The position numbers were made by a program, and so were the translations under genes. The notes beneath the pieces were generated by a model that saw only the letters and a list, made by a program, of their open reading frames with translations, made no database searches and was not told where the DNA came from. A stretch of 64,000 bases of DNA from Eremophila alpestris peregrina (Eukaryota > Chordata > Aves > Passeriformes > Alaudidae), in contig WMCF01000012.1 in assembly GCA_009792885.1 (NCBI GenBank), positions 12,079,447-12,143,446 of the forward strand, given 5' to 3'. This document shows, piece after piece, positions 24,001 through 36,532 of this stretch (positions within the stretch are counted from its first letter, which is position 1; each line of letters starts with the position of its first letter).

Positions 24001-27000
24001 CCTGATAAAAATAACAAGATATTAGGAAATCTAAATTATAAATGGCATAGCAAATAATTAATGAGGAATCATTGGCTAGAATTTGGATGTCTAAAACAAT
24101 GAATTATCATTTTGTAATCTTTTCAAGAATACAAAAAGATTGCATGCGAATTTTTAATAGGAAAGTCAACTAATAATTTTTAATAAGTCAGTCATATGAA
24201 GGGTGCACCTAGCTGTGATAACTGTCTGTCCTCATTTCCTTGAGATAAAAACAAACAAGGTTAGAGAAGCCTATGAAGCATAAGCAGATGAAAGACAATT
24301 TGAAATTCAGACCCCTTTGAATGTATGGCCTATATTTCAGGAAAGGACCTTCTATATAACAGGCTTTTCTATCCAGGAAGACAATGAATAAACTCTTCAG
24401 GACTGTTTTTCCTTCTAACCAGCAGCTAAAAGGAGGAACAACTTTTCTCACACTCTTACAGACACCAGTTCTCAAATTCTGCTGCCATATGTGCTGGAAA
24501 CTTTTTTTACTTGCATTTTACATAATCATCCAGTTTCACTAAGGAGAATCTGCTGTCTGCCTAACCCTTTGCAATATACTTCCTTTGAAGGGATTGGCTT
24601 CATTTCGATATGCTGACATTAATTCATATTTGGAAGCTTGGAAGGGGTTGCTTTAATCACCAGGGGAAAGCATTCATAATTTTTTCGAGTTTAAAATCTG
24701 GTCTAAATTTTATATTTCTTGTACAAATGGATTTTTTTCGTTGATCATAGTTCATGATGGCAGCAAACTAGCCCTCCTACAACACCTACAAAAGCACAAG
24801 AAGTTGTGAGCTTTTAGCTCTCATATCAACAGTTAAAATAGACAGATTTTAGGTACATTTAGAAGGATGTGGGTTTTCATGTAAAACTGTGTAAGGAGTA
24901 TCTGACTTTGATATTACTGATTCTTCTTTCAGTTAGTATTGGTACATGAGTGTTCTTTGGAATCTTCATTTAATTCCTCCATCAAAACACTGATTTTGAT
25001 GTAAACAGTTTTCTGCTTTATTATACAATATAAATAAAGGCTCGCTTCTGATATCGCTCACTAATGATAGGGATTTCTGAGACCTCAAAATGTGCAACGG
25101 GGTTTTTGTATTACAGCTGACTCCCTGATATATTGACTTAGGACGTAGATCTCTTCCAAATTAGCCCCTGAAAATAAGTGCATTCTTCCACTCATACATT
25201 TACCATCTTTAATAAATCCAAGTGAGAGCTGATGAAAGTAATTCTACAAATATATTCATTTGTTCCATGCCTGTACATAGAGTTTGCTGAATATATGGTC
25301 TACAAGGGATAGCAAAAAAGTTACTTTATGATGGTTCAGATACTTCTGATCTAGCTTTGAGAGTAAAGAAGAATATACCTGACTCCCCATGGTCGAAACT
25401 GTAATTCTTGCAGTTGATGAATTTGGATGATAGTTTTTTTTTTTCTTCCTTTTTATGATCTATTTCTTTTGAACAGACTTTTTCTTTCACTTTGGAGATA
25501 ACCTAGTCTGCTCACATTACCTCATTGCAAGTCAAATAGAATATAGTATTCTTGCTATCCTTGACTGAATAAGACACCTCTCAGTTAAGGAAGAAAATGT
25601 TGGTCTGCAGAGAGGAGAACCTGAAGGTTCAGTAAAGCATCAGGCAAGCATACTCTGAAAATTTACTGTGTCAATGTGTCACTTACAGATGTCACTTACA
25701 TAAAAATCTCCTACCCTTACAAATACCTATTTGTAGACATAATTTTATTTTCCAGACTCTTGTCCTGATGTGGAAAGAGGACTGCTTCAGTCATCTAATG
25801 CATTGTAAGTAAGCATATTATTAAGAGGTTCTTACCAGGCAGGTTCCAAAAAATATCCCTCTGCATATTTCCTTTCCCATGAACATGAGCATTAGCTGAA
25901 TGAACCAGTGGAAGGTACAATAACTGTCTTGATGTGCCATGGATAGGCTTGGAGTACTTTCATATCTCCCAGCACTGAGGCCCTCATTTCAAGATGCCCA
26001 ACTGTAAACAAAAACAAGTTCCCAGTGGGAACACCTGAGTGCTTTATTCCCCTAACACAATGTTGACAATTAGGGCATTCCATGACTTGAAATCTCTGGA
26101 GCATCTACATGCTTTTTAAAATCTTCCCCTAAATCCTTTAGGGTCCAGCTCTCCACGGGTCCCCTAGAAATTCACAGCTAGGGCTTCCAAGCAAACATTT
26201 CACATGTATTTATTCAGCACTTACTGAGAGAAGATGATCCAGCAGTTCCTCATTCAGCTCACGACACTCTTCTGTACAGCCATCCAAAATGTTAAATTAT
26301 CCTGATCTAACTCTTCTGCATTTGTTTCTGAGTCTGTAGATCTATGGCAGTCTTTCTTGACAGATAATGATGCCCTATTTTCCAGCTGCACAGGAGATCT
26401 TGTAGGTAAAATGTTCTCATTTTCATGTTTCTCCCATAGAAAGGGGACGTTTTCTTGTTCAGGGGATCATGTTCAACGTTTCTGATCAGTACAAAGTGAA
26501 GCACTAGAGGAAGCAGAATTCTGTTAAGACTCTTTGGCTCTGAGTAATCACAAAGAGCCAATGGTGCCAGGAATAAATCACATGAAGAGAAATACTTTGA
26601 GCATAGGAATGGAGCTGTGAAAACCTCACTAGAATTGGAATGCTCCAGAAACAGAGAACAACTGGAGAAGATTTAACAGTACCCAGCTTTTGGGTACAGA
26701 CATAGGATTACAGAATAAGGGAATTATTGCAGTTTAGAAAAGCTACAAAGCTTCAATTCTAAGTGGCTGTTGGCTCCTAGCTCATGCAAAACATATTACA
26801 ATGTATTAGTGTAACAATGCTTGGAAGAAAAAAAAAAAAAAGAAGGAAAAAACCTAAACCAACAAACCCCAATTTTTTTCTGTTTATATCATACAATCAT
26901 TTTGAAGAACAGTACAGGGATATGCACTATCCAATACTCCACATTCCATTGCATTTACAAAGACTTAGGTGCACAGAGGCACTGAAATGCAGCTTACCTG

Positions 27001-27714
27001 TCAACGGTGGCCAATGTTACTGTAATCTATTGTACATGGATCTGCATGGACCCTCAGCAGTGGGGCCCTGGAAGGGACTCAGAATGTCACTTCAGATTTT
27101 GCAATATCTGATTCTGAGGACATTCTCTATCTTAGAGTTTCTCAGCTTATTGCAAGTAAACTAATTATGAAATTATTAGCTGGTTCCATGTGTAGGAAAT
27201 ATGGATGTATGTTAAACACATGGAAGGTTTTGTTTGGAAATTCATGCTATATACCCAAACTACTGAAAAACACGTATACATATTTGAATAGGCTACATCA
27301 TATTCTGGCTGGAATAATTGGATAACCACTGAATGAAAAAAAAAAAAAAGGAAAAAAAGAAATGTGTAGAATAAAAACTGGCAAGTTAAGTCTCCTCAGC
27401 CCTGAGGGGTTAAAATTAGTAACTGCTTGTTGCTTGCATTTACTGGATGCTTAACACTCCAAGCTATGAATTGGGCTCAACTATGGCAGCATTTTTCAGC
27501 ATTTGCCAAAAGACATTATAAACCTACCAGTGAAAAGCAAGTGTTTGCATTTCTGAGGGAAGATCACTCTTCTCCTGCATTTCTTTATGACACCGAAGAA
27601 TGCTAACCATCCATTGAAACACAAATTTGTAGTTTTCTATGTGTCTTAGGTTGTAATGCAAGATATAACCAGAAGTGTATATTCTATTGCCATCTTCATA
27701 AGCTGTTGAAAACA
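15095..27714. other. Long nearly repeat-free non-genic stretch
   Basis: I find no CR1, LTR, RNA gene or convincing exon in this 12.6-kb interval. Frames longer than about 60 codons occur but show no domain. A slightly G+C-richer patch at about 20040-20510 contains nothing I can name. Short A-runs occur at about 26828-26842 and 27337-27349, and an 18-bp tandem duplication lies at 18093-18128. The low density of recognisable repeats makes this the best part of the window to test for conserved non-coding elements. Confidence 0.5.
18093..18128. repeat. 18-bp imperfect tandem duplication
   Basis: ATATAAGGGTTTCCTTTT (18093-18110) is followed directly by ATATGAGGGCTTTCCTGT. The copies match at 14 of 18 positions, so they are an old local duplication. 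Confidence 0.65.
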
Positions 27715-28207
27715 TGTGGAGCAGTGCTCTTTATCCCTTCCATGACACATCCCTGGTAAGTCCCAGTCCCTCTGGGGCTATCTCTGCTCATGGGCCATCA
27801 AGTTGGACTGCATGATTCAAAAATTACATCATCCCATTGTGAGATGCTCTGCCCAGGGGAGGAACCAAACATTCCTACCTGGATATAATTTGAGGTTGGA
27901 ACACCACGAGCAACCCTAACTACTGGATTCCCAGATGACAAGAGCTTCATACTCAATATTGGATCTCCAGAAAAGGACCAGGCTTCACTGAAGGATCACG
28001 GCTTCAAGAGAATCACATCCATCACTCCAACAGGACTGCAGCCACCATTTAATTTTATTTCTACCACCACCCTTACCAACAGGGTTTTAGGCTGTTTCTT
28101 GACTGTCAGTTTCAGCCAGAAACCTGTATTATTGCCTTCATCTTAATTTTCCTATTAAATTCTAATTTTATCTTGGAATCTCTCACTGGTTTGCTTTCAA
28201 AATAGTA
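27715..28207 (+). mobile_element. Solo LTR of an endogenous retrovirus (ERVL-like, tentative)
   Basis: This is a distinct block of about 490 bp that starts TGTGGAG and may end at ..TAGTACA. Near its 3' end it carries TTTCCTATTAAATTCTAA, consistent with an ATTAAA polyadenylation signal. The text (for example CTCTGGGGCTATCTCTGC near 27770 and the CACCACCCTTACCAACAGGG stretch near 28064) resembles LTRs I recall from passerine genomes. No internal retroviral sequence flanks it, so it would be a solo LTR. The ends are approximate, no target duplication is resolved, and the family name is tentative. Confidence 0.5.
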
Positions 28208-28287
28208 CACTATGACTTCTGGTATAGTCCAGCTATCAACTGTAATACTTAGGGATTTGCAATTCAATGAAATTTGGTTTCTGGAAG

Positions 28288-28357
28288 CAAACCAAACCAA
28301 ACCAAACCAAACCAAACCAAACCAAACCAAACCAAACCAAACCAAACCAAACCAAAA
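28288..28357. repeat. AAACC pentamer array
   Basis: About 13-14 perfect AAACC units, located about 80 bp downstream of the LTR. The minus-strand translation gives a Gly-Leu-Val-Trp-Phe repeat, an artefact of the 5-bp period. Confidence 0.95.
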
Positions 28358-31020
28358 GCAATCTTTTTAATAATTTCTGTCACTAAGGTCCTAAGAAGTT
28401 CTTCAACTGAAGCCACTTCAGAGATGGACAAATGAGGAACTGGTAATGGTGTTTTTCCTGAATGGGTTGCAAAATATAGAAATACTAATTTTCTGAATAT
28501 AAAAAAATGACTGTACAAAAGTTACATCAGGTAGATAACAGAGTAGGGTTTCTTTGGCCTTCAGGTATTAGCATTTAAGAAAGAAAATAGGAATAAAACT
28601 TAAAATAGTGTACATAAGGCAAGACACAAATGAAGGTGTAGAGATTTTTCAAAGTTTTTTTTCTTTTTTTTTTGTGTTTCTGTCTGGTTGCCAAGGTTTA
28701 AATAGGACATCTGGATGAAATAAGAAAAGTTAGAAATGCTTTTCTTCTTATTCTTTATTTAGAAAAGAGGAAAAATGTTTGAAATGAGAAGGCAGAGGTA
28801 GAAACTATATTATCTGCTGATAGCTAGACAGAATAAGATATATAGCTTTTTTTAGTATCTGTTGAACCAGGGAATATAGGGTAGAGACTTTACATTTAAT
28901 TGGCAGAGTTTTGTTTGCTTCATTTCTTGTCCAGAGATTTTAAGAAGAAAGGAAATAATACGTATACGCATTTTTCTGAAGACTTTAAGAGGAAAATTAA
29001 AATGCACTTCAAATAAAAAACATTTGCCTCCTGAAGATGTTTCTTTCATCTAGATAAGGTAAGGAGATGTTGAATGATAGCAAAAGGTTTCTTTATCTAT
29101 GGTGATTATTATTGGCTCAGTGGATTATACTTTATTATTATCTACAAAATTAAAAAAAAAAAACCAAAAAAGAAGGTCTAGAGACTAACTGCCAGAAGAC
29201 ACATTCCCATTTTCAAGTTTTCAGAAAACATGAAAGCCCAGCCACTAGTCATACCTACACATGCAAGAATAGGCACAGAAAAACATTAAATACCAACTCA
29301 ATAATAGCATAATAGCGACCAGAGACAGTGGAAAGTGTCTCTGCTTTCATAACGTTCAATACTGGGATGGACAGAGGGCTCATACCCTCAATTGTGGTTC
29401 TTAGCCAGCCCGAGGAAACTCTTCTTTATGCCATGGGTTGAAACCAAGGAAAATTATGAAAAGCCAAGGGAGAAGGATCTGCTTCTACAATTAGGACAAT
29501 TCCTATGAGCGTTTTCATCTAGGTAGAAAGGTGCAACACGAGGTATGACTCAGCGTCTCATGTCTCACAGTAGACACACAAACAAATATTCTCTAGATAA
29601 ATCCTATCTCTTCTACAACTTCTTTAGCATCAACTCTTAGATATTCAACACTTTCTTTCACATAAAAGGTTTCACTGATTAGTATTGGTCACAGAGAAAG
29701 AAAATTACATTGTCACTGTATTTGACCACAGTTACCACTTACAATAAAAAAAAACCTGCCAGCTTTTCAAGAAGACTAGCAAACAGTCTTTCATAAGATG
29801 ACCATCATGGTATGATTCCTTACAAATCTCCAGATTCAGATTGCCAAGCACCCTGTGCTTCCAGCCTTGTCATCTGCCACTGTCATAGGCCAAGGAACTG
29901 CAAGTGTGGTGCAGAAACTATCAGATCAGTACTGATGCTTCTGTTCTTTGAAAGTGCAAATTTCAGCTCACTGCTGAACACCTTCTGAGTTCTATTAAAA
30001 GAACGAGGACACATGCCAGACTAGATCAGAACTGCAAAGAATCCATAAGAGCAGTTTAGAACTAGGAATTTCCATCATGACTTTGATCTTAATCTTGCCT
30101 TGAAACCAAAGGGCTATATACAAAACAAGGCAAGAATAAAAAAAGCAATCTGAAGGCAATAAATGTAGAACTCATTCATTTCATAAAAGAATGTATCCAG
30201 TTCCTTTCAAGAAAATTATACAGCAGGTGATTTCCATTTCAGTTTATATACAAGTATCTAAAGCACACAGAGGTCAAAGAAAAAGGCAAATATTCCAATG
30301 CCAGTTGGAAGCACAAGGAATGGTGCTGTGAAGTATGCATGTTGCTTCAACATCATTTCTTGATGAATGAGGACTATCTGTACTTGAGATGTCTCTGCAG
30401 GAGTCTAATAATATTTCAGTCACTAGGATATCAATGGTAAAGAGGAGACTAGAATAGAAGAATGTTTAAGCTAAAACACTTGAGTTTGATGAGGACTTCT
30501 TTTAGAATCTATGCTAAACTATGAAGGTAATGTTTTAACTCACAGTAGAAGGAGAGCATTAAACATCAATTTCATATATACCTAATGACAGGAAAAATAG
30601 GCTCTTTTGAAGAGATCTAGCCCTTCCCTCAGCTTTAAAATGAAGAAATAGTTGCAGCCTAGAGGACATTAGTCGTTGGAAGTCGTGTCCTTGACAGTTT
30701 ACATACTAGAATCTATCACTTAGATATCTGCCGTCAGGGGCTGGCAGGCATAGAAAAGAAGGTGTCCAGACAGTTTTTAATGCTTCTGGCAAGCACAGAA
30801 TCTTTTTGGTTTAAGTCCACTGAGAACTTAAACCGGTAACATCCACAATGCAGACAATCCTGACAGTACAAGGAGTTGATACTGTAAATTGATAGGTTTT
30901 TGGCATAGTTGAGAATCCCTTACCTCTGTGCTGAAATGACTCTGATGTTTTTGCTTTATTGTTGTTGATTAGTTGCTTGGGAGAAGAGTTTGTTATGGGT
31001 TGTTTTAGGGGTTAGGAGAG
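28358..31020. other. Non-genic unique sequence
   Basis: No gene or named repeat is seen. Short A/T homopolymer runs occur at about 28657-28673 and 29150-29163. Confidence 0.5.
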
Positions 31021-31185
31021 TTTGATTTGTTTTTCTGTTTGTTTTTTGATGTGGTAATTTGGTTTGGTTGTTTTTTGGTTTATTTTTGGGTTTTTTGGAG
31101 GTTTTTTTTTTGTTTGGGTTGGGGTTTTGTTTTGTGGTTTTTTGTTTGTTTTGTTTCATTTGGGTTTGGTTTTTTTTTTGGTTTT
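31021..31185. repeat. T/G-only low-complexity tract
   Basis: About 165 bases, almost only T and G (TTTTGG, GGTTTTTT, TTTGTT units). The minus-strand Lys/Asn/Pro/Thr-rich frame and the plus-strand Phe/Gly/Val-rich frame across it are composition artefacts. Confidence 0.92.
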
Positions 31186-31359
31186 ATATAATCTTTTAGA
31201 CACTGGAATGTCCCTCTTGATAGTTCTGCATATATCTGTAGATTTTCTGGTTCCATAAAACAAATTAATGCTTTAGGAAAGTGCCATTTAGATGCCTTCG
31301 AGGCAGGCGTCTTTTTGGTAGCTCTTTCCTGAGTACCTTTCTCTCACATGTATAGATTT

Positions 31360-31555
31360 CACAGAATCATTTAGGTTGGAAAAGACCTCTGAGATCATTG
31401 AAACCAACCTTTGACCAATCAACTTGACAACTATAGCATGGTATTAGATTCCATATCTAGTCATTTTGTGGACACCTCCGGGGATGGTGACTTCAGCTAA
31501 GCAGCCTGTTCTGATGTATAACAACCCTTTCAATAAAACAATTCTTCCTGAGAGA
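31360..31555 (-). mobile_element. CR1 LINE tail, short
   Basis: The plus strand reads CACAGAATCATTTAGGTTGG followed by AAAAGACCTCTGAGATCATT, the canonical reverse complement of a CR1 3' end. Diverged equivalents of the CTCCGGGGATGGTGACT block and the AATTCTTCCTGA block follow. Only about 200 bp remain, a typical 5'-truncated insertion. Confidence 0.88.
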
Positions 31556-33498
31556 TGTAGTGAGATAAAGTAGCATTTCTCAGTTCTCTATGGCTGTTGA
31601 CTTGGTTTGGTATGATGAAAAATTTCTTTTCATTTCATAGATTGCGTCCCAGATCCCATCAGCTCAAAAAGATTTTAAAATCTGACTATTTTTAAAATCA
31701 GATAATAAAACATAAAATTTTAGTAAATTACTGTCTGTAATCTGCAGGATCTGAATTTGTCCAGTGTTAGGCAATATCCCAGCAACATTGTATTAATTGC
31801 ACTAATTCAAATCCCCAAAGAATTCCATAAAAAAGTTTTTTTTCTGTATAAATGTTTGATGCCTCTAAACAGTGTCACTACTAGGAATGACATAGATAGG
31901 AATAGTGTTCTTCTAAACCACACTGTAAAATTTTTGTTTTGTCTTGGCATGTGATTTCAGCTTGTTTGTCAGACCTTTCTATGGAGAAATGTTCTAATTA
32001 AAGAAAGCTAGATGGAGTTACAGGGAAATTTGGTGAATATTTTGTTTGCAGTTCAGTCATATTCATACTGTTCTAGTGACTGGAGACAAGTGGTAGAGGT
32101 CAAAACATTTCAGGTCTTTTGACCACAAAAATTCATTAGTCTAGATAGGAATTCTGTCTCAAGTACAGAAACAATTTTTCAAACCCCCTAAAAGTTTTGT
32201 GTTTGCTCAGTGTATTGTGTTTAAGGATTTTGGTATAAATCTATAGCTTGTTTCAAATGAGGACTGTTTTGAATATATATATATATGTGGCTCTTGGTAT
32301 TGCAGCATCTAAGAAACAAGACAAAGCATCTAGTTTCTAGGATTTGTTTCTTCAGTTCAGTGATTACATCTTGATGTTCAGTGTAAATGTGAAATTGATT
32401 ACTCTAATCCCATACATTTAGTAGACTTTATTTAAATGGAGCAAACTTTCTTCTCCAGTAAATGATCATTTCTGCAAGAGATGGCAGAGGTTGCAGTAAG
32501 ATATGTTCTGAAGAATTCTAATTTTTACTTATCTCATTGCAAAAGTAATTTGTTGGAGATCTTCTCTAGAAGTAGAAGCAGGTTCAGTTAATAGTTCCTT
32601 CCAGTATTTCGAAACTGATTGATTTTATAAAGCAGCGACATGTCCCTAATCTTTTAACTGTCACAGGATACTACTACAAGGGGAAACTGAAATTGTTGCT
32701 CACATTGCTCAATTTGCTGATGGTGACTAAGGCTGCATCACCAATGGGAAAAGTTTTAAACTACACTTTCTCCTTGTTTTACAAAAAAGTCAACTACAAA
32801 AAAAATTAGAGGTTTTTTTATCAGAGCAACAGTTGACAAAGGTAGGTAGATAGAATCAAATCTGTCAAATAGCACTGCACAGCTTTCAGTGTCCTTGCAT
32901 TTGACAGTTGCTCTATGCTCACCATTTTCTACAGAGTATTTCTTGCATACATACGAGGTAGTTACAAATTTTCAGTCTGAATAAAAATGGATTTGGAGAA
33001 ATTAAGATCAAATTTTTGATATAGATGTATTTATAGTATTAATGGGGATACAAAACTGCCTCTTGAAGACCTCCTCCTTTTTCAGCACACTTTCTTTCAT
33101 GATCTTCTGCACACAGCTTTTTCCAAGGTAGGCAAATTTGGATAGCAGTCTCTTTCAATCTCCAGATTCTCACAAGTATATAAACTTATTTGATCTTTCA
33201 AGACCTTTAATGATATTCTCACACTGTGTTCTCTGGGAAATATTGTTGTATACATAATGAACTTGAGGAATCAGCCTGACTTGTACACTGTTATAACACT
33301 TGAAGGTTTTGTTTTTTTCTTAAATAATTTTTGAGGACAGATTGGAAATTTTTTGTGGTACTTTCCTCTTCTAGTCTTCCAAATTAAAACTTCAATTCTG
33401 ACAAGCTAAAATGATAAAACTGAGCCAAAATTGTAAATTCAAGTTTTATGATTCATTTATAAATTGTAGGAAGATATGAGTCTAAAAACAATAGAAGT

Positions 33499-33522
33499 AA
33501 ATAAAATAAAATAAAATAAAAC
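33499..33522. repeat. AAATA pentamer repeat
   Basis: Nearly five perfect AAATA units. Confidence 0.85.
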
Positions 33523-34245
33523 AAGCTTGATATGCCTGCTGAGAAAACTGAAAAGGTAGAAAAAAAATAATACATTGCAAGGAAGGTAATGACACTTGGA
33601 GGCAGAATTATAAGGAAGAATGTTCTCTCAGTGCAGAGAGCACAGATATGAAGGTATATACCTGACAATTTTCTCTCTAGCACAAACTCCCAGGGCAATA
33701 GGTGCAGGTTGCAGGAAGTCCTTTGGATGGGGGGTGGGTGGTGGAGAAGGGGTAGTAAGAGGATTTAGGATGGATACTCAGGAACATATCAACTTTTTGT
33801 AGTGGAAGAGAGAGATGAGGAATAAGAAAACAGGACTGTAATGGCCCACTGCCAGACCACAAAAGCCTTGGGACCTAAAAGCAACTCTATTTGATGGGCA
33901 CTCAGTACTAAGAGACCACAAGTGTCTCTTCTAGATTTATCTAAGTCCAGTTAAGAGGCAATTAGGTTAATTAATGAGGCTAAATAATTACATTTTCCTT
34001 GGCAAGATTTTCAGCACAATAAGAAATTGCTCAATTTAATTCAGAACAGTGATGTAATTTCCCAAGTCCTATATAATCTTGGGGCTCACATAATTTAATT
34101 TTACGAATGCTCCCTAGTGTCTCATACCTACCCTGATCCTGCTGGGTACATTTAAAACACAATCAAACACCTTTCAGTACAGTATCTTAATTTTTTCCTT
34201 TACCCTTCTTCTTTTGCCTGCAGTGTGAGGCCATATATAGGAAAA

Positions 34246-34282
34246 AATTCTATTGTAAACAAATAGAATTCTTCTACAATAG
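34246..34282. repeat. Overlapping inverted repeats
   Basis: AATTCTATT (34246-34254) pairs with AATAGAATT (34262-34270). CTATTGTA (34250-34257) can instead pair with TACAATAG (34275-34282). The two hairpins are mutually exclusive. Chance in A+T-rich DNA is likely. Confidence 0.6.
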
Positions 34283-34585
34283 TCTATGATAAGCCAGCTC
34301 TAGAAATAAATTTACTGGAGTGTTTTACTGTTTGTTGAAAAATACCTCCCAGGCAAATTCTTGATTTAACTGAATCTCTTAATGTCATTAAAATTACACT
34401 ACCCTTATATGTGTAGTATTTATGAATAAATTTAATGATGTAATCATTCTTTCTGTGATAACATGTTGAATTAGTTTTTCTTGAACTAAACATGTTTATA
34501 TTCAAGATAGAGTTCAAATTATCTGTAGATTTTTATCAATGCAATTTTACTTGTTCTGCACACTAATAATTATGCTGAAAGCAAA

Positions 34586-34623
34586 TGGGCCTTTGCAACA
34601 GAAAATAATTTGGGCCTTTGCAA
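34586..34623. repeat. Repeated 13-mer TGGGCCTTTGCAA
   Basis: Identical 13-mers at 34586-34598 and 34611-34623, 25 bp apart, in otherwise unique sequence. An 12-base match, TGGGCCTTTGCA, also occurs near 22273. Confidence 0.7.
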
Positions 34624-35183
34624 AAGAGAAAGGTAACAACCAGTGAAGAAGTGAAGAGTGAATGAAGACTTTTGTCATCTTGGTCAAAAATATTTACCAA
34701 GAGTAGGGAGAGTAATTAGTTTGTCTCCAGTAAGACCATTAGCATTGTGTGAAACTGGTTTTCTGTTTCTGAGCAGCACCACATTGTTGCCAATATGTTT
34801 TCTTTCTCCTGCACACCTCTGACTGATCAATATGGAAAGTCAGTATACCTAAGTCTTGATGAGGTAGAGGACTTCTGGACACATCCACAGAGAAATTGCA
34901 AATTTATGCAGACTAGCACATCTAAAATGAAGAAAGGAGAAGAGAGACCGCAAGATGTTTCTTTGAACTTTGATAAATATTAACCACTGATATCCTGTTT
35001 GGGTCTGGTCTGTGACTGTTTGACAAAACTCTTCCTCATATTAATTATATTTTGCCCATTTCAGAAATCCCTTTACTTTCCATCACCTCTATGGAGCCTA
35101 GTATGCATGCAAAGTCATGCCTGAAATATCAGTTTCAATATAATTATAGTTCAATATAAAGAAAACTAATATTTCAGTTTTCT

Positions 35184-35216
35184 GACACAGACACACACAG
35201 AAACACAGACACACAT
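35184..35216. repeat. Interrupted AC microsatellite
   Basis: CA dinucleotides interrupted by GA and AA, about 33 bases. Confidence 0.85.
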
Positions 35217-35820
35217 ATAGATTTGAAGTGACAGAAACATTCCTCTTTCTGCACCAACCCTTTCTAAGGGATATTAGTCAGAGACTATTATAGCAGAGAA
35301 AAAGCTCCATCCTGTAGTAGCTGTCATTTAAGGCAGTTTGACACCTTGTAGGTTTGTTTGGTTTCTTTGATCAAGTCAGCCTGATACACAATGTCAAACA
35401 TGGGTCACATAATTTGTAACGTATAATCTTGATAGACCTGAGAGATCTTTAGTAATATCCTTTGTGATATGGTTCTACAACAGTGTGTAATTTTATTATT
35501 GGATCTATGAGTAGGTTTCAAAAAATATTTCATACTTCTTGTCAGTATGTACATACTTTTTCAGAACTACAAGATTAGTTTTCCCATGCTGTCTTCTGAA
35601 GATGTCCCATTATTGGACCAACATATTCCAACCTTGCATTTATTCAGTTAGCTAAAAACTGCATGCAGTTCACTAACTGTGAACATAATCAGATAACTAT
35701 AATCTAGGTGAAAATTTTAACAATCAAATATTTTTCCTGTTCCATGAGAGGAAGAACAGACAAAAATAAGATTTCTAATTTAATTCTGGTTAATTTCTTC
35801 TCCTCGTAGATATGCAAATC

Positions 35821-35841
35821 CCTCTCTCTCTCTCTCTCTTT
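35821..35841. repeat. TC dinucleotide microsatellite
   Basis: About nine TC units in a longer pyrimidine-rich stretch that continues to about 35880. Confidence 0.88.
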
Positions 35842-36478
35842 CAATCTCTTTTTCTCACCCCATCCCCACCCTGCTCCAGACCTTTACCAAGGAATTTTAT
35901 TTTAAAGGGGTTCCTAATCTAGTCTCTTTCTCTACACCCATTTCCATTGTTTCTCAGGCTTGTAACAGCATACCTGAACGGCAAGTCAAAGGTCTGAAAG
36001 CTACTGCTTTCCATTAATGTATCTTAAATTCATTTTTGTGGTTTTTTTTTAATACAGCTAATCTTGCCAGAATCAATCGTTGAAGATTCTATATGATTCA
36101 TATCCTAAAATATGTTACCTATAGTAACATATAGCAATATACTCAGAGCACAGTGATTCCCCAAACAGAAAATAATTTCAAAGTTTGAACATAATTTTCC
36201 TAAATCCTGCCTAGATCTCTGCACTTTACATTTAATGTCCCTCAATGTCTTCTGCAAAGTGGATATTAAAAAAGCTAGCAGCAGTACTCTACAAAAACAC
36301 AATATCCTTCCTTCACCCATCCTACAAAAATTCTCAAGATTTAAAGTTTAGGATTTAGAAACTTTTGGAAAAGCTCAAGGTATTGGACCTGCAAAAAAAC
36401 AACCCTTTACCTCCTATTGTCTTTTTTTGTGTCACGGAAATGTAGCAGTGTTTATATAACAGTAAAAGTATTCACATT

Positions 36479-36532
36479 TTCTCAAATTTTATGAATATGA
36501 ACTGATTCTCAAATATTATAAATAGGAACTAA
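36479..36532. repeat. 27-bp imperfect tandem duplication
   Basis: Two adjacent 27-bp copies (36479-36505 and 36506-36532), both starting TTCTCAAAT and differing at four positions. This is a local duplication in unique sequence. Confidence 0.75.

Larger units (their letters stand above)
31556..36478. other. Non-genic A+T-rich sequence with small microsatellites
   Basis: No gene is recognised. Small repeats are an AT run (32272-32286), an AAATA array (33499-33522), an interrupted AC run (35184-35216) and a TC run (35821-35841). A G-rich stretch at about 33728-33756 has runs of G but too few long ones to call a strong quadruplex. Confidence 0.5.

Noticed and set aside
28112..28518. Gly-Leu-Val-Trp-Phe repeat proteins on the minus strand
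   Set aside because: Produced by the 5-bp AAACC array, which reads as a five-residue repeat in every frame.
33728..33756. G-rich stretch as a possible quadruplex
   Set aside because: Only three runs of three or more G; at best a weak two-layer structure.
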